Below are positions 34,042-44,628 of a stretch of 64,000 nucleotides of DNA, in pieces. How positions within the stretch are numbered: position 1 is the stretch's first letter; the number at the start of each line of letters is the position of its first letter. The translations under genes and the position numbers were made by a program. Under the pieces are notes generated by a model. The model was not told the DNA's origin. It made no database searches and saw nothing but the letters and a program-made list of their open reading frames with translations. The DNA comes from Hysterangium stoloniferum (taxonomy: Eukaryota; Basidiomycota; Agaricomycetes; Hysterangiales; Hysterangiaceae): NCBI GenBank assembly GCA_015178975.1, contig WHVD01000003.1, positions 1,116,001 to 1,180,000 on the forward strand, in the 5' to 3' direction.

Positions 34042-34720
34042 CATGTATCCATACTCGACCCACTTTGTATTTTGCTATACCCTAACTATCTGACTAAGTG
34101 AAGTGCCTCAGACCACTTTATGCATGGAAACATGTTATTTTTCTGGGATTGTATATAGGTTCCTTGCTCTGGATATTACATGAGAAGCATAAAGCGGTTA
34201 TAATTGAAGATTGGAGGGAGCGCATGCTTTTGGTCAATTTACTCTTGTGCGATGTCGAAGACTTAGCCCGCTTGGTTTACTTCCAAAGAAATCGCACAAA
34301 ATTACACCTCGGAGGTAAATTTGACACCCCACCCCAGGTCCCGGGAACGGCTGTAAGGTCAGCGTGGGGAAATATTATAACCAGGGCAAGATATAGTAGC
34401 GAAGGTCACCCTGCTCATGTTTTCCGCCCTTAGAACCATTGAGGGTATCATTTTCGATGCTGCTCTAAATTGATATTACATGTTCTATGTTGAATGAATT
34501 ACCCGTATGTGAGCGATCATGACCCCAGACAAACGATCAAAGACTCTTGGGCCTTAGTGCTATTCAGTATATCTACGGTGTATTTTGTAGATCACAAAAT
34601 AAGCTTTGGTTAACGCCGCTTGCCGGCTACAAACGAGTCTTGCAATTGATACACTGGTCAGAGTGAACGCTTATACGGGCGCTTATCGTGCTCTCAGCTC
34701 TCACTTATTCAGACGTCACC
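34042..34720. other. Intergenic region between prefoldin 6 and uS17m
   Basis: About 680 bp. A plus-strand frame at 34,098-34,433 (111 codons) contains a hydrophobic run (VIFLGLYIGSLLWIL) but has no recognisable family and no splice partners; it may be chance or a small orphan protein. No RNA gene recognised. Confidence 0.45.
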
Positions 34721-35301
34721 ATGCCTCCCCTGACCTTCACCGGGGTCGTAACAAAAGTGGGATGCATGCAAAAAACAGCCACAGTGACTGTAAGCAGATA
34801 TTTGGTTCATCGAAAAACACACAAAGTGCGTTAGAGATCGTCCTGTAACTTTTTTCCGGAACGCTTACCGTGGTTTTTACATAGCGAATAGAACGTAGCA
34901 AAAAGTACCTGACACATGATCCAGAAAACTGTAGGATTTCACTACATTTCTGGATATATTTCACTTATATATACGACATAGCTCTCAAATTTGGTGACAC
35001 AGTTCTCATAAAACATTGTCGGCCTATATCTGCACGGAAGCGTTTCACACTCGATACCATCCTTAAAAGTCCGGAAACAGAATGGCAGAAAACGCATGGG
35101 ACAGGAGGGTCATCCTCGTCGGCGTCCGCTTCCGCCTCTTTAGGTGCAGAAGGAGAACCCCAAGGGCCACCGGATGTGTCTGCTGGTGGAAGCGTTCTGG
35201 GGGCGTTGCGGGAGGCAAAGCAGACGTCACCCTCGAAAATGGCTCAGGAGGGTATGGCGGGTGTTCTTGGTGGAACAGGTACTCCATCTTTACCATCATA
35301 A
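34721..35301 (+). CDS. Mitochondrial small-subunit ribosomal protein uS17m
   Basis: S17-family OB-fold protein of the mitochondrial ribosome. Three exons: MPPLTFTGVVTKVGCMQKTA with TVTVSRYLVHRKTHK; RIERSKKYLTHDPEN; and KFGDTVLIKHCRPISARKRF, followed by TLDTILKSP. These match the S17 signature (G-V-V, K-M-Q-K-T, R-x-K-K-Y, G-D-x-V, CRPxSxxKRF). The about 65 residues after the core are Ala/Ser/Gly-rich with no similarity I recognise, a lineage-specific tail. Introns of 59 and 51 nt. The 3' end overlaps the remains of the minus-strand transporter. Confidence 0.88.
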
Positions 35302-36242
35302 TAATATCCGGTTCTACTTCAAAGAGTCGCACGAAGGACCGCAAATGGTTACACGATCCCGCAATCGCGCGACTGGAAATGAAATGTAGGAGCAAGATGT
35401 CCATTGGACCTAGGACGGAAAAGATACACTTGATACCAAAATCCCAACGGAAATTGACACCTGTTAAGACGCCTCCTATATATGATTCGATGCTGAGGCC
35501 GATTGCGTATAGGATGACCATCATAAGCTTGGAAATTGCTGGAATCCGGGGATGTTGAATCTGCGGGAATCACCCGTACCACCTAGAAAGTGAATAAATC
35601 CGGCATTCAATATCATGCGAGCCTAGGAGTAGGACAACACACTGTCAGAAGTTCTGCGGCTCCAATACTTGCTATGCCACATCCAGCAAGCATCATCTGC
35701 ATATTCTATGATTCAAAATAATGTCAGGTTTCAAGTGTTCTGAATACTTACCCACCGCCTGTGCTCAAGGCGCATTCGATAAAGAACATGATTAATAACA
35801 ATTGCATAGCCCAATAACGGCGAAATATGTCTGACAATGAAGCGAAAATTGGAAGAAACACTATTGAGGTAAAAACGTAAGCAGTTCCTAGAACTAGAGT
35901 GGCTTAACATACTGACCTTTGCAGGTCAAGGCGGTTGAAGGCAAACTAGATCGGAAATTCATATTTAATACGTCACAGTGTATACAAGAATGAGACTCAC
36001 TGTAATAATGTATGGTTGTGCGATTAGAGAGTATTTGCAACCACTTGATTTTTTTCCATCGATGAATCGTCCAAGGTTTCTAAGAAAACTGGGAAAAATA
36101 GTGTTATCCCGAGCTCAGCACGGCAAACCCACATTGCACGCCGTTCATGTCGCAAATTTGAAGCAGGTTCGACTGGGGTGTCAACGATCGGTCCTACTTG
36201 TACGGTAAGCTGAAAGTCCGCCAACATGTGATTTACTCCCAT
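35260..36242 (-). pseudogene. Remnant of an MFS drug:H+ antiporter-like transporter
   Basis: Minus-strand pieces resemble helices 2-6 of a DHA2-type MFS permease: YSLIAQPYIIT, FLPIFASLSDIFRRYWAMQL, LLLIMFFIECALSTGG, QMMLAGCGIASIGAAELLT, then GLSIESYIGGVLTGVNFRW, matching family landmarks such as the GKLSDIFGRK loop and the GPLLGG segment. Introns of normal length join some pieces, but between ELLT and the IESYIGG exon the expected motif-A/C region is missing. No C-terminal half is present, and the tail overlaps the uS17m coding region. I read it as a truncated, decaying copy; a short expressed protein cannot be excluded. Confidence 0.45.
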
Positions 36243-36312
36243 TCAGCGTGTTACCGCATCTCTGTAATATTTACCATAGGACACGATACGTACTTTGTTG
36301 TCTTCAACTATC

Positions 36313-37601
36313 ATGTCTTCAATCATACATGCAGCTGCAGGCGCAGCGGGGGGAATAGTAGCTATGACAGCGACCTAGTGAGCATAAAAATCCCTGATGC
36401 TCTCAACGCCATTGTGGCTAAATGTTCCTATAGCCCTCTCATTTTCATCAGCACTCGCGCTGCTGTTGAAACAAAGAAGGAGCATAAAGTAGGTGCTCCA
36501 ACTTCGTCGTCCTGAAATTCTTAATGTTTCACGCGTTAGACAGCAGTCCAAGCTGTTGTTGACATCATACAACGCGAAGGCCTAGTAGGCTTGTATGCAG
36601 GTTTGTCTTCGTCCCTGTTGGGTATCGCTGTCACCAATGGGTATGTGGCATAACCGGGTCGCATTTTCTACACTGGTTTGATGTTAGCATAGGGTTTACT
36701 ACTACTTCTACGAGCGAACCCGGGAGGCAATTCTAGCAGCACCTGCTCGGGCAAACAGATCCAAAGCACTTACTACTCTAGAGAGTATGCTCTCTGGACT
36801 GATTGCAGGTAGTGATTCTTCATGCCTCTTCATGTGCTTGATCTCAGAGTATTTGTCTAGGTACTGCAACCACTCTTATATCTAATCCGGTGTGGGTCGT
36901 GCAAGTTACCCAAGCGACACAGACCATGCCGTCCGAAAGCACAGAGTCTTCGATACAAGCTCCTAAACCCCGAAAACTCAACATATTTCAGACGATTAAA
37001 TTTATAATGCGAAAAGATGGCATTTCTGCCTTCTGGCGGGGCATTGGGCCTGCTTTGGTCCTGGTCATCAATCCGATTTTACAAGTGAGTGGTCTTCCCT
37101 AAAAGCGGTTGTTTTCTGAAAAGATGTGCCATGTAGTATACTGTATTCGAACAGTTGAAAAATGCCGTGGTCAAGAGTCGCACAGCGAAATTAAGGACAG
37201 TCGGAGGTGCGGCTACAACTGTGGCTATTCTCAGCGACTTGGATTTTTTCTGGCTGGGGGCCATATCCAAGCTTGGTATGTGATCGACTTGCTCCCCATT
37301 CACACGATTGGTTTTAAATCGAATTTTTATTCATGATGTAGTCGCTACAACCCTAACATACCCCTACATCGTGGTCAAGTCCCGCCTCCAGGCTAATTCC
37401 GCGCAATCACGGATGTACACCTCTTCATTGAACGGACTCCAGAGGATTTTGAAAGAAGAAGGGCTGGCAGGCCTGTACAAGGGGATGGGAAGCAAGCTGG
37501 TTCAGTCCGTGTTGACTGCAGCGATCCTATTTGCTGGACAGCGACGGATTTACGAGTTGGTGAAAGCGGCAACAGAACCTGTACGGACCAAGAGCGCATA
37601 A
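36313..37601 (+). CDS. Peroxisomal adenine nucleotide carrier (PMP47/Ant1-like, SLC25 family)
   Basis: Mitochondrial-carrier-fold protein that imports ATP into peroxisomes for fatty-acid activation. Three carrier repeats are present: IIHAAAGAAGGIVAMTATYP, REGLVGLYAGLSSSLLGIAV and VYYYFYERTR; SGLIAGTATTLISNPVWVVQ with RKDGISAFWRGIGPALVLVI; and FFWLGAISKLVATTLTYPY with VVKSRLQAN, EEGLAGLYKGMGSKLVQSV. The NPVWVV signature of repeat 2 and the YPY variant of repeat 3 fit PMP47/SLC25A17. About seven exons; the first intron splits the Y of the first TYP motif. The start at 36313 gives the usual short N-terminus. It is divergent from the transporter remnant with about 70 bp between them. Confidence 0.9.
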
Positions 37602-37865
37602 CAAGCAAGATAAAATGTATTGTTGAACAATATATCTGAGTGTTCTAGACTCCGTATAAATTACCTAGGAGCCGTGAAAATGATTTCGCAAGAATTGGGG
37701 GTGACAAATGAGGGTGCTGATTCGATTGGAAGTCCGCCACTCCGCCCGGTCATCCATCCGTGCTTCACTTGACTTTGCCTTGGGTTCTGAGCTCACCTTT
37801 CAAAGTATTATTTCCCCACTTTCACGGATCCGACCCCATTCACACTCGTTTTCATTATCTTTGGT

Positions 37866-39860
37866 ATGCAACTAACGTCTCTTTTTGAACGGGATGGGTG
37901 TCCCGCATTGGCTTCATGTCCCACAGTTTCCTGTCCGGGTTCTTGCAACCTCAAAACCCAGTCATGTTCAATAATTGCGCAGTGTGTTATGATACTGGTT
38001 TTCTTTTTGTCTCTGGTTGGTCTAACACGTTTCAGGTCATGTCCCTCCACTTGTGCAAAGATTGTTTGCGACGCACTTCCAAGTCAGTCCTCAGGCGGGT
38101 CCGGTACCAGCCCAGGTGCGCTCGCCGGTGCCGTTATTGGGGCGCTTTTGTTCCTTTCGTTTATAGTTCTTGGCTATTTATATTATCGTCGACGAGAAGC
38201 GGCTAAAGAGGCGGCTGCGAAAGAGAAAGCAACCGTGGACGTCAAGCCCGACATTCCCGCCCGTGCAGATGCTGTACTCTCTCGACCCGATCCTCACTTG
38301 GCTGCACGGTCTTCCAAGGGGAACGGAACTGAGAAATCATCCCCAGCGAGTGCAGAGCTAGGTACGGTTAGGCTGTACAGTAACCAGTCGAATACCACCA
38401 TCAATCTCGATCCTTCGCAAGGTGTTCAATCGAGCGCCGTTTCTACTCGTTCGAATCCCTTCGCAGACGGCGCGTCGATCCAGACCGCGTCTGGGCGCTC
38501 GCAATCCACCAACGTCATCCCTATCGCGTTGGTGCCGCCTGGCAGCCACCAAGGTCACTCTGGAACACCTCTCCGGGCGCCGGAGGTTGTTTTGAACGGG
38601 AACGGGAACATGAATCTCGAACATATCGACGCAGAGGGCGATGGACTGCGCGTGCCGTATGCCTCGTCTGCCCGATCAGGCATATCAGGCAAATCATTTA
38701 TGACCACCTCTTCCATTGCTACAGACCTAGACGAACCCCCTCAAATCATGACACCAAAGGAAGGTGTCGTCCGTCAGGTGTTTGGTGTGTCTCAGGCTCA
38801 AGTCGTCCGCGTTCCTTCGAACGGATCTGCGTCCAAATCTCGTGCGGCGCGTGGAGGCCTTAATAGACATCCCTCGAAGGCCACTATCGGGCGTTCTCCG
38901 TTAGCTCAGCAGTCATTTACTCCAGCTGATATCCCCCTCACTAACCGAGACCCGGTATCGCCGACGACAACGGTCGCAAGCCGGGGCAATCCATTTACTG
39001 ACCCAGTCGTTCCTCGGCGCGATTCATTTGCGGATTCCTCCCGTTCCACAGATACATTCGGTAGTCCTAATGAGTATCACTCGGAGGGACCCTTCACGCC
39101 TCGACCTGGCGCAACATTTGCTGAAAGTCAAAATCAGAGCAATCATCGTGTCAGTGTCGCAAGCACGGTGGATGTTGGTAGCATTCGTGCCGACATTGGG
39201 ACTGCGTCGCGGGTTATCCTCGGAATGCAAAGTCCCTCCTCATTTAGTGGAGGTGCACTATCTCCGGGACTAAGTGTGAGTCAATCGCGTGCTACTAGTA
39301 TGCAGACAAACAGTGGTCGTACCATTGTTTCACTCGACCACGACGACGACGGGTTCAGCGTTCGCCCACATTCGGTTCTTAGCGGAAAGACCACGTCGTC
39401 TCGGGCAGACTCCGTCTTAGCAGGGTTTCCTTTTGTGCCGCCTTCGCCGATTTCTGCGTTGCCCCCACGTTCACCTGGTGCAGCCAGTACATCCAATCCG
39501 GTCGCCAGTCCATCTTCCGTTGGTTCCATGTTCGCAAGGCAGCAGGCATTGTCGACTCCGTTGAATCAAAATGGACCTCCTTCATCGCCCACGTCTACTA
39601 CTACTACTCTTACCCAGAACGATACCACCGCGCCACGTGGGCTCAGAGGGCGTGTCCCTCCCCCCGAATCTCGTTCGATCTCCGCGTCGTCGTCCGGACT
39701 AGAGACGTACCCGTTCCAGTTTGAGGATCAGCCAGCTACGCCTAATCCACCAGAGCCTATGACAAACCGAGCTAGTCTAGACACAATCGCGCTGACACGC
39801 GATCTTACAGCATTCCCGCTGGAGTATGAGGGTTATGATGACAACAACACAAAGGAATAG
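37866..39860 (+). CDS. Opy2-like membrane anchor protein
   Basis: Opy2 anchors Ste50 at the plasma membrane in the osmostress and mating MAPK pathways; basidiomycete members share the cysteine-rich extracellular head. Here CPALASCPTVSCPGSCNLKT and CSIIAQ, then SCPSTCAKIVC, precede a single membrane helix (ALAGAVIGALLFLSFIVLGYLYY) and a basic RRREAAKE stop-transfer. About 540 cytosolic residues are Ser/Pro/Thr-rich and disordered, with short repeats such as RSNPFAD and RGNPFTD. A 54-nt intron (donor GTGTGT, acceptor TTTCAG) within the cysteine domain keeps frame if retained; spliced length is about 646 residues. Its sequence has higher GC and CGN arginine use than the AT-rich elements next to it. 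Confidence 0.78.
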   Translation: MQLTSLFERDGCPALASCPTVSCPGSCNLKTQSCSIIAQCVMILVFFLSLVGLTRFRSCPSTCAKIVCDALPSQSSGGSGTSPGALAGAVIGALLFLSFIVLGYLYYRRREAAKEAAAKEKATVDVKPDIPARADAVLSRPDPHLAARSSKGNGTEKSSPASAELGTVRLYSNQSNTTINLDPSQGVQSSAVSTRSNPFADGASIQTASGRSQSTNVIPIALVPPGSHQGHSGTPLRAPEVVLNGNGNMNLEHIDAEGDGLRVPYASSARSGISGKSFMTTSSIATDLDEPPQIMTPKEGVVRQVFGVSQAQVVRVPSNGSASKSRAARGGLNRHPSKATIGRSPLAQQSFTPADIPLTNRDPVSPTTTVASRGNPFTDPVVPRRDSFADSSRSTDTFGSPNEYHSEGPFTPRPGATFAESQNQSNHRVSVASTVDVGSIRADIGTASRVILGMQSPSSFSGGALSPGLSVSQSRATSMQTNSGRTIVSLDHDDDGFSVRPHSVLSGKTTSSRADSVLAGFPFVPPSPISALPPRSPGAASTSNPVASPSSVGSMFARQQALSTPLNQNGPPSSPTSTTTTLTQNDTTAPRGLRGRVPPPESRSISASSSGLETYPFQFEDQPATPNPPEPMTNRASLDTIALTRDLTAFPLEYEGYDDNNTKE

Positions 39861-40901
39861 GATCCGGGTCATGGAGCATGTCATGGTCTATAGATGTGGA
39901 ATTGTATTCCAAAGCAGGGCAAGATCGATCGCTTACTCGTACAATATTAAATATGATGGACGTTGTACATCATGTCAGTTGCTTTTTGTCTATACCCCGA
40001 TAGGTTGTTCCTTGGTTCTCAGGTTGTTCAGGTTGTTCTTTTTTCTTTAAGTTTTACAGAATTCCTTTATCCTTAGTTATGCTCTTGTTTCATTCTCAGG
40101 TTCACACTACCTCTTGTGTGTTTTTATGGCCTGTGTGCCCCTCTCCTTGCAGCTATCTGTCTCTTTTTTTTATACAATTATCTACCTGTGTTGTCCTTTT
40201 ACAGAAACTGATGTTGTGAATATTGACCGAATGAACACCATAAAGATGATTGATGCGAGCCCTCTCCTAAGGTGATAGATACCAGAATAATATTGTTTTG
40301 TTTTATTTACACGGGAGATGTTCTATATACCCCACTCCTACAACTACAGCATTCAAGGCACCTCTTATCCACTCTTGCCCTTTGCGCCACACACATTGGT
40401 ACCCCATGCCTTCACGATCAACGATGCCTGGACCAACCAGTCACTTACACCTTGTGCCTCGTCATCGCCCGAGTCTATATAGCCTTGTTGCAATAGATTA
40501 TATCCGATGAACTCTGAGAGGTCCGATCGAAGCACGGTCATTGTAGCACAAGTCGGTGGATAATTGACCATTAGACGAATGTTCGAGGCATAAACCGCTG
40601 GCCAGGGGTACATATATTGATGGGTGTGTTGGTGGCCCCTTTTCAAGCTGAGAGGGAAAGAGAAGAAAATGACAGGATGAAGAACCATGTGCTGAACAGA
40701 GGAGGGCATTGTCCAGCAAGTGACCTGGTAAAAATGATTCTTTGATTGAAAATTGCCTGTTGCCACCAGAACACATTCCAAGGGGGTGTCACAAATGTAC
40801 AAGCTCAAATTCCAATAAATATTCAATTCAACTTTCCTTTGACATTCCTTTGACTTTTCAACTTGATTTCCAACTTGACTTCCAACTTGACTATTTTTCA
40901 A
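39861..40901. other. Intergenic region between the Opy2-like gene and the transposon nest
   Basis: About 1 kb. A minus-strand frame of 179 codons (40,365-40,904) lacks any recognised domain, and its N-terminal part is derived from short repeats (SQVGNQVEKSK). Short direct repeats of the type CAACTTGACTTC (40,840-40,890) lead into the 19-bp minisatellite. Confidence 0.5.
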
Positions 40902-41034
40902 CAATCTTGAATATCTTTGACAATCTCAAATATCTTTGACAATCTCAAATATCTTTGACAATCTCAAATATTTTTGACAATCTCAAATATCTTTGACAAT
41001 CTCAAATATCTTTGACAATCTTGAATATCTTTGA
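40902..41034. repeat. 19-bp minisatellite, seven units
   Basis: Seven head-to-tail units of CAATCTCAAATATCTTTGA, with first and last units reading CAATCTTGAATATCTTTGA. It ends 4 bp before the divergent gypsy LTR begins. Confidence 0.95.
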
Positions 41035-41256
41035 CAATTGTTATGACTGTGTCGCAACCCAAAGATATCTAATGATGCTACCACCTCAAGTTATTGTCAC
41101 GTCATCATATCAGCCACCATCGGAAAACCTGACACTGATGTACACCCTCACAGTGATCAAACCCCACTACAGCCCCTGTCAAATTATATTGTACTATCTG
41201 GTTATACTCTGATATGTCCTTTTATCCTTTGATGATCCATTTATTCTATGTCTCAC

Positions 41257-42163
41257 TGTGAAGAGTTGATAGATTCTGACCGCTCGATGTACGAAGAATA
41301 GTATTTATTCAACTACTATTATTAAGTATTGACCATCCAGTACAATACAGTAGATTACTAGACTGATAGTACTAGTAGAGAGATGCACTACACATCACAA
41401 GAGCAACTGTACAGTTGCTCGTGATGACGAGGACAGGAGAAAAGAAGAGTTGACCTTTACGGTACAACTTGTAGCTAGAAGTAAGAAAGATAGTCAGCGA
41501 AAGACTGAATATCAGAGGTAGAGATATAGCAGCACGAATCGACTATAGTGTCAATGAGCGCAAAGACTTGAGAGTGGGACTCGTATTGAAATAAAATATA
41601 GAAGCTCCGAATGAACTATAAGAGCAGTGTATAAATTCCGTTTGTGCGTATATCTTGTAGTAAGATTAGGCAAACGAATGAGTAAATACATGAACACTAG
41701 GCTACTTATATATGTCTGCTAAACAATAGAATATCAAATGGGGCAACAAAAAGGGATTGAACAATGGGAGTAAAGAAACAAAGAACAAAGAACAAAAGGA
41801 ATATGTGTTACGAACTTATGTAACGCTCGTATTCCAACAACTCGACCTTCGCGGTTCGAGTCCAAAGATTATTAGTATGCAAGAAATCACTACCTTTATA
41901 AGTAGCTGAGACGTTACCCTTGAGACCTCTCGCTATTTGATATCGGGGTCGTTACAAGGTGGTGTCTGCTGGGTAAAAAGTGTCTGAGTTCTAATTGGTG
42001 CTGAGTGCACCCACAAGTATACACAATGCTTTGAACTAATGAAATGATGGAATATTCAAAGAATATAAAAGATAGATAAATATGAATAGAATGTGTAAAA
42101 TATAAATAAAATAAAAGGAGTGTTTTACCACAATGAAACTGTGGTAAAAGCATATTCCTCACA
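41257..42163 (-). mobile_element. Solo LTR, TGTGAAG family, copy A
   Basis: Belongs to an about 645-bp LTR family with ends TGTGAAG/CTTCACA (here TGTGAAG and CCTCACA), shared with copies at 54,819, 57,751 and 60,517. It reads on the minus strand. Flanks are CTCAC and CACAC, a possible 5-bp duplication with one change. Its own length is inflated by a second nested LTR. No internal domain of the parent element remains here. Confidence 0.85.
41584..41839 (-). mobile_element. Nested 256-bp solo LTR, Copia-like termini
   Basis: Inserted into copy A: the same site in the copies at 54,819 and 57,751 is uninterrupted. It is flanked by a perfect 5-bp duplication ACTCG (41,579-41,583 and 41,840-41,844). 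Minus-strand ends are TGTTGGAATA and TATTTCAATA, near-inverted repeats; TGTTGGAATA is the usual start of Copia LTRs. Contains no coding sequence. Confidence 0.85.
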
Positions 42164-42240
42164 CACACCTATGTCATATATACTGTGGACTGTTTCCTTT
42201 TTCATAGTTATCACCTTCAGTTATTCATGGCCTCTGACCT

Positions 42241-44628
42241 TATTTGAACTCCACCTTCCTTGTTTTTCATTTTCTCTTACTTAGTAATTAGAATTCTTCT
42301 GCCCTCCTTCTCCATGATTTTTATCTTTTTTCCTTTGCTCCACCTTCTCTCTCAAAGGCGGCTTTCTGTTTCTTGTTCTTCTCTGTGTTTTCCCAGTACA
42401 GGGAATGCCATTTGTATTTAAGGTTTTGTTTTAGTGTTCTTATCCATGTATCTATAGCCTCTTCTTTTTTCATTGCAGTTTCTCCTATCACTCTTTTGTT
42501 CAAAAATTTCCAGACTAGCCATAGTGTGTGACTTGCTAGGGTTTGGAATTTGTTTGTGAGGTATATCTCTTCTTGAAACTTTATACTCCCCATTCCCATG
42601 AGGCTCATTTCATTTATGTCTATCTATTTTGCTGCATTCTCTTTATTCGTATTTTTCACTATTCTTCCATTAGTGCCTATAGCAAGAGGCTGTGATTCAT
42701 TTTGTATGTTATAAAAGCATGTGTGATGGTTTCTAGTTATCCACATTCCTTGCAGTTCATCCTTTCTTGGTAGTCATTCTTCATTACTGCCCAGTATATT
42801 CCTATCTTTAGTTTTCCATGTATCATTTTCCATAGGAAGTCCTTCATTTTGTTGTTAATATCCATTCACCATAGGTTGATCCAGATTTGATCAGTAGAGT
42901 TTATGACTATCCCTTGGCTTTTTAGTTCATTCGTTATTCTTTCTAGATTACCCATGGCTCTTGTTTTAGAGGGGTTCAGGTTCTTCCATTTCATAATATG
43001 TCTGTATGCTAGGTTTTGGGTCATGGTGCACAATTTGCTTCCTCCTTTTCTCACATAATCTGGGATCTCAGTATCTTTTTTGTTTTTGTTTCATTCAAGG
43101 CCCTTTCATTTGCTAGGCAGTCTGCTTCATCATTCCCTTTATTTTTCAAGTGTCCTTTTACCCAGTATAGCTTTGTTATTTCTGTTTTCGTGTTTAGTTC
43201 ATATAGTATTTTTTGGAACAATTCCGCATTTTCAATGTCTATCCACCCTTGGTCATCCCATTTGCAGTTGTGTTTTAGTATCCCTTTTAATGCATACTCC
43301 AAGTCACTGTGTATTCTTAGATTGTTCCCCTTCGAGGTTATTCATATTGCTTCCAGTATTGCGGCGAGTTCTCCTATTTGGTTACTCTCCCTCTCTCCTG
43401 ACACCCTGATGGCTTTGTTTTTTGTGGGGTCATTCTTAATGTAGACCCTTGCTCCTGTGGCTTCACTTATTGTGCCTGGGTTTATCCAGAAGCCATCCAT
43501 AAATATTGTCCATGACTTCTTTTTACACTCCCCTTTACCCTATATATGTAGGGGCAGTCAGGTGGCTGTTTCTTTTATTTGTTTTCATGGAGTGAAAATC
43601 CTTATTGTCTCTTCCACAGACATTTATTCTGTCACATCCAGGTTATATATGTATGACACCCTTTTTTAGGTTAAATCTTTTTTTCTTTCTTCTTGGGGTA
43701 TGGTCCAGGTTATCTTTGAAAGGGGTCATCTGATACAGATTCCATTTTTCAGGGATTAGTTTTTTTGCCATATTATGGCATTTTTTTGGTGTTTCACACA
43801 TATTGGGTTTTTGTACAATCTCCCATTCTAGGTCTTTCAGTTTCTTAATGTTATGTTCATTGTATAGGCATTTTTCCGACTTTTTGTTCCATAAGTACTG
43901 ATTGGTTTTGTTTATAGTAGAGTGCCATAATAGCAATTCTCCTTTTACATCCTTTGCAACTTTCAGTGCATCAATCTGCACATTATACTTTTCTCCTATT
44001 CTTACCATCTCCCTGAGGCTCTTCCTGTAGCATAGAGTGTTTTCCTTGCCTCGTTCTCCATGATTGTTGTATCCAACTTGTTTGGGATTTTTCATTATAC
44101 ATTTTCTTGGTTGTTTTGGTAACATCTTTATTGATCATAGTGTCGGCAATCCAACACCAGGAGGGTCTCACTCTTTTTTCTTTGAGGTAGGTTTTTAGCC
44201 ACATAACATCTATTGTTTCTAGTCTTGCTTCTATGTTGGGGATGTTTAAGTCCCCTTTTCCTTTTCCAGCAGTTACCTTATTCATAGGTAATAGGCCTCA
44301 TTTTGCCCCATTCCAGAGGAAGTCTTTTATGATGCCGTTCATTTTGGTGAGTATTCTCTTAGGCATTTGGTTCACTGTTGCCAGGTACCATCCCCTGGAT
44401 GTAACCAGGGCTTTTATAATTAGTTCTTTCCCTTTCAGGCTTGGAAAGGAGGCTTTCCATATTTTCATGATGTCTCTACATTTTGATAGTATTTTTTCCC
44501 ATTTATGTATCTTCCCCATTTATTCTGTTTCCTATCCATGCCCTGAGAGTTCTAACGTCTTTACCATCCTTTGCAATTTTAACATTATCCAGGAACTTGT
44601 CTTCTCCCATCATTATATTTGTGATTGT
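42241..44628 (-). mobile_element. 3' part of a Tad-like LINE (post-RT region and RNase H), decayed
   Basis: Minus-strand coding pieces read, 5' to 3': RTLRAWIGNRI, then IIKALVTSRGWYLATVNQMP with IIKDFLWNGAK (post-RT region), GDLNIPNIEARLETIDVMWL, and an RNase H domain with its acidic residues (TIFMDGFW, GELAAILEA, IHSDLEYALKG, KGNDEADCLANERAL). A C-terminal cysteine-containing segment follows. Several stops and frame changes break it. The RT fingers and palm are missing; the left part of the element ends abruptly at the chromovirus 5' LTR. RNase H in a fungal LINE points to the Tad clade. Confidence 0.8.

Larger units (their letters stand above)
41039..42240 (+). mobile_element. Divergent solo gypsy LTR, split by a nested solo LTR
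   Basis: TGTTATGACTGTGTCGCAAC at the left edge, and the following about 215 bp, align with the start of the 724-bp LTRs of the chromovirus described below. After the nested LTR (41,257-42,163) the similarity resumes with CCTATGTCATATATACTGTG and runs to about 42,240 (GGCCTCTGACC). The outer right end is not identifiable, so this is a partial, old copy. Confidence 0.7.

Noticed and set aside
34098-34433. 111-codon open frame with a hydrophobic segment
   Set aside because: No family resemblance or splice partners; it could be a chance frame in the spacer before uS17m.
40365-40904. 179-codon minus-strand open frame
   Set aside because: No recognisable domain, the N-terminal part consists of short repeats shared with adjacent noncoding sequence, and no splice structure or good start supports it.
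41842-41875. tRNA-like B box (GGTTCGAGTCC) in the TGTGAAG LTRs
   Set aside because: The match to the Pol III B box is exact in copies A and D, but no A box at the right distance, no cloverleaf and no terminator were seen, and copy C has lost the match.
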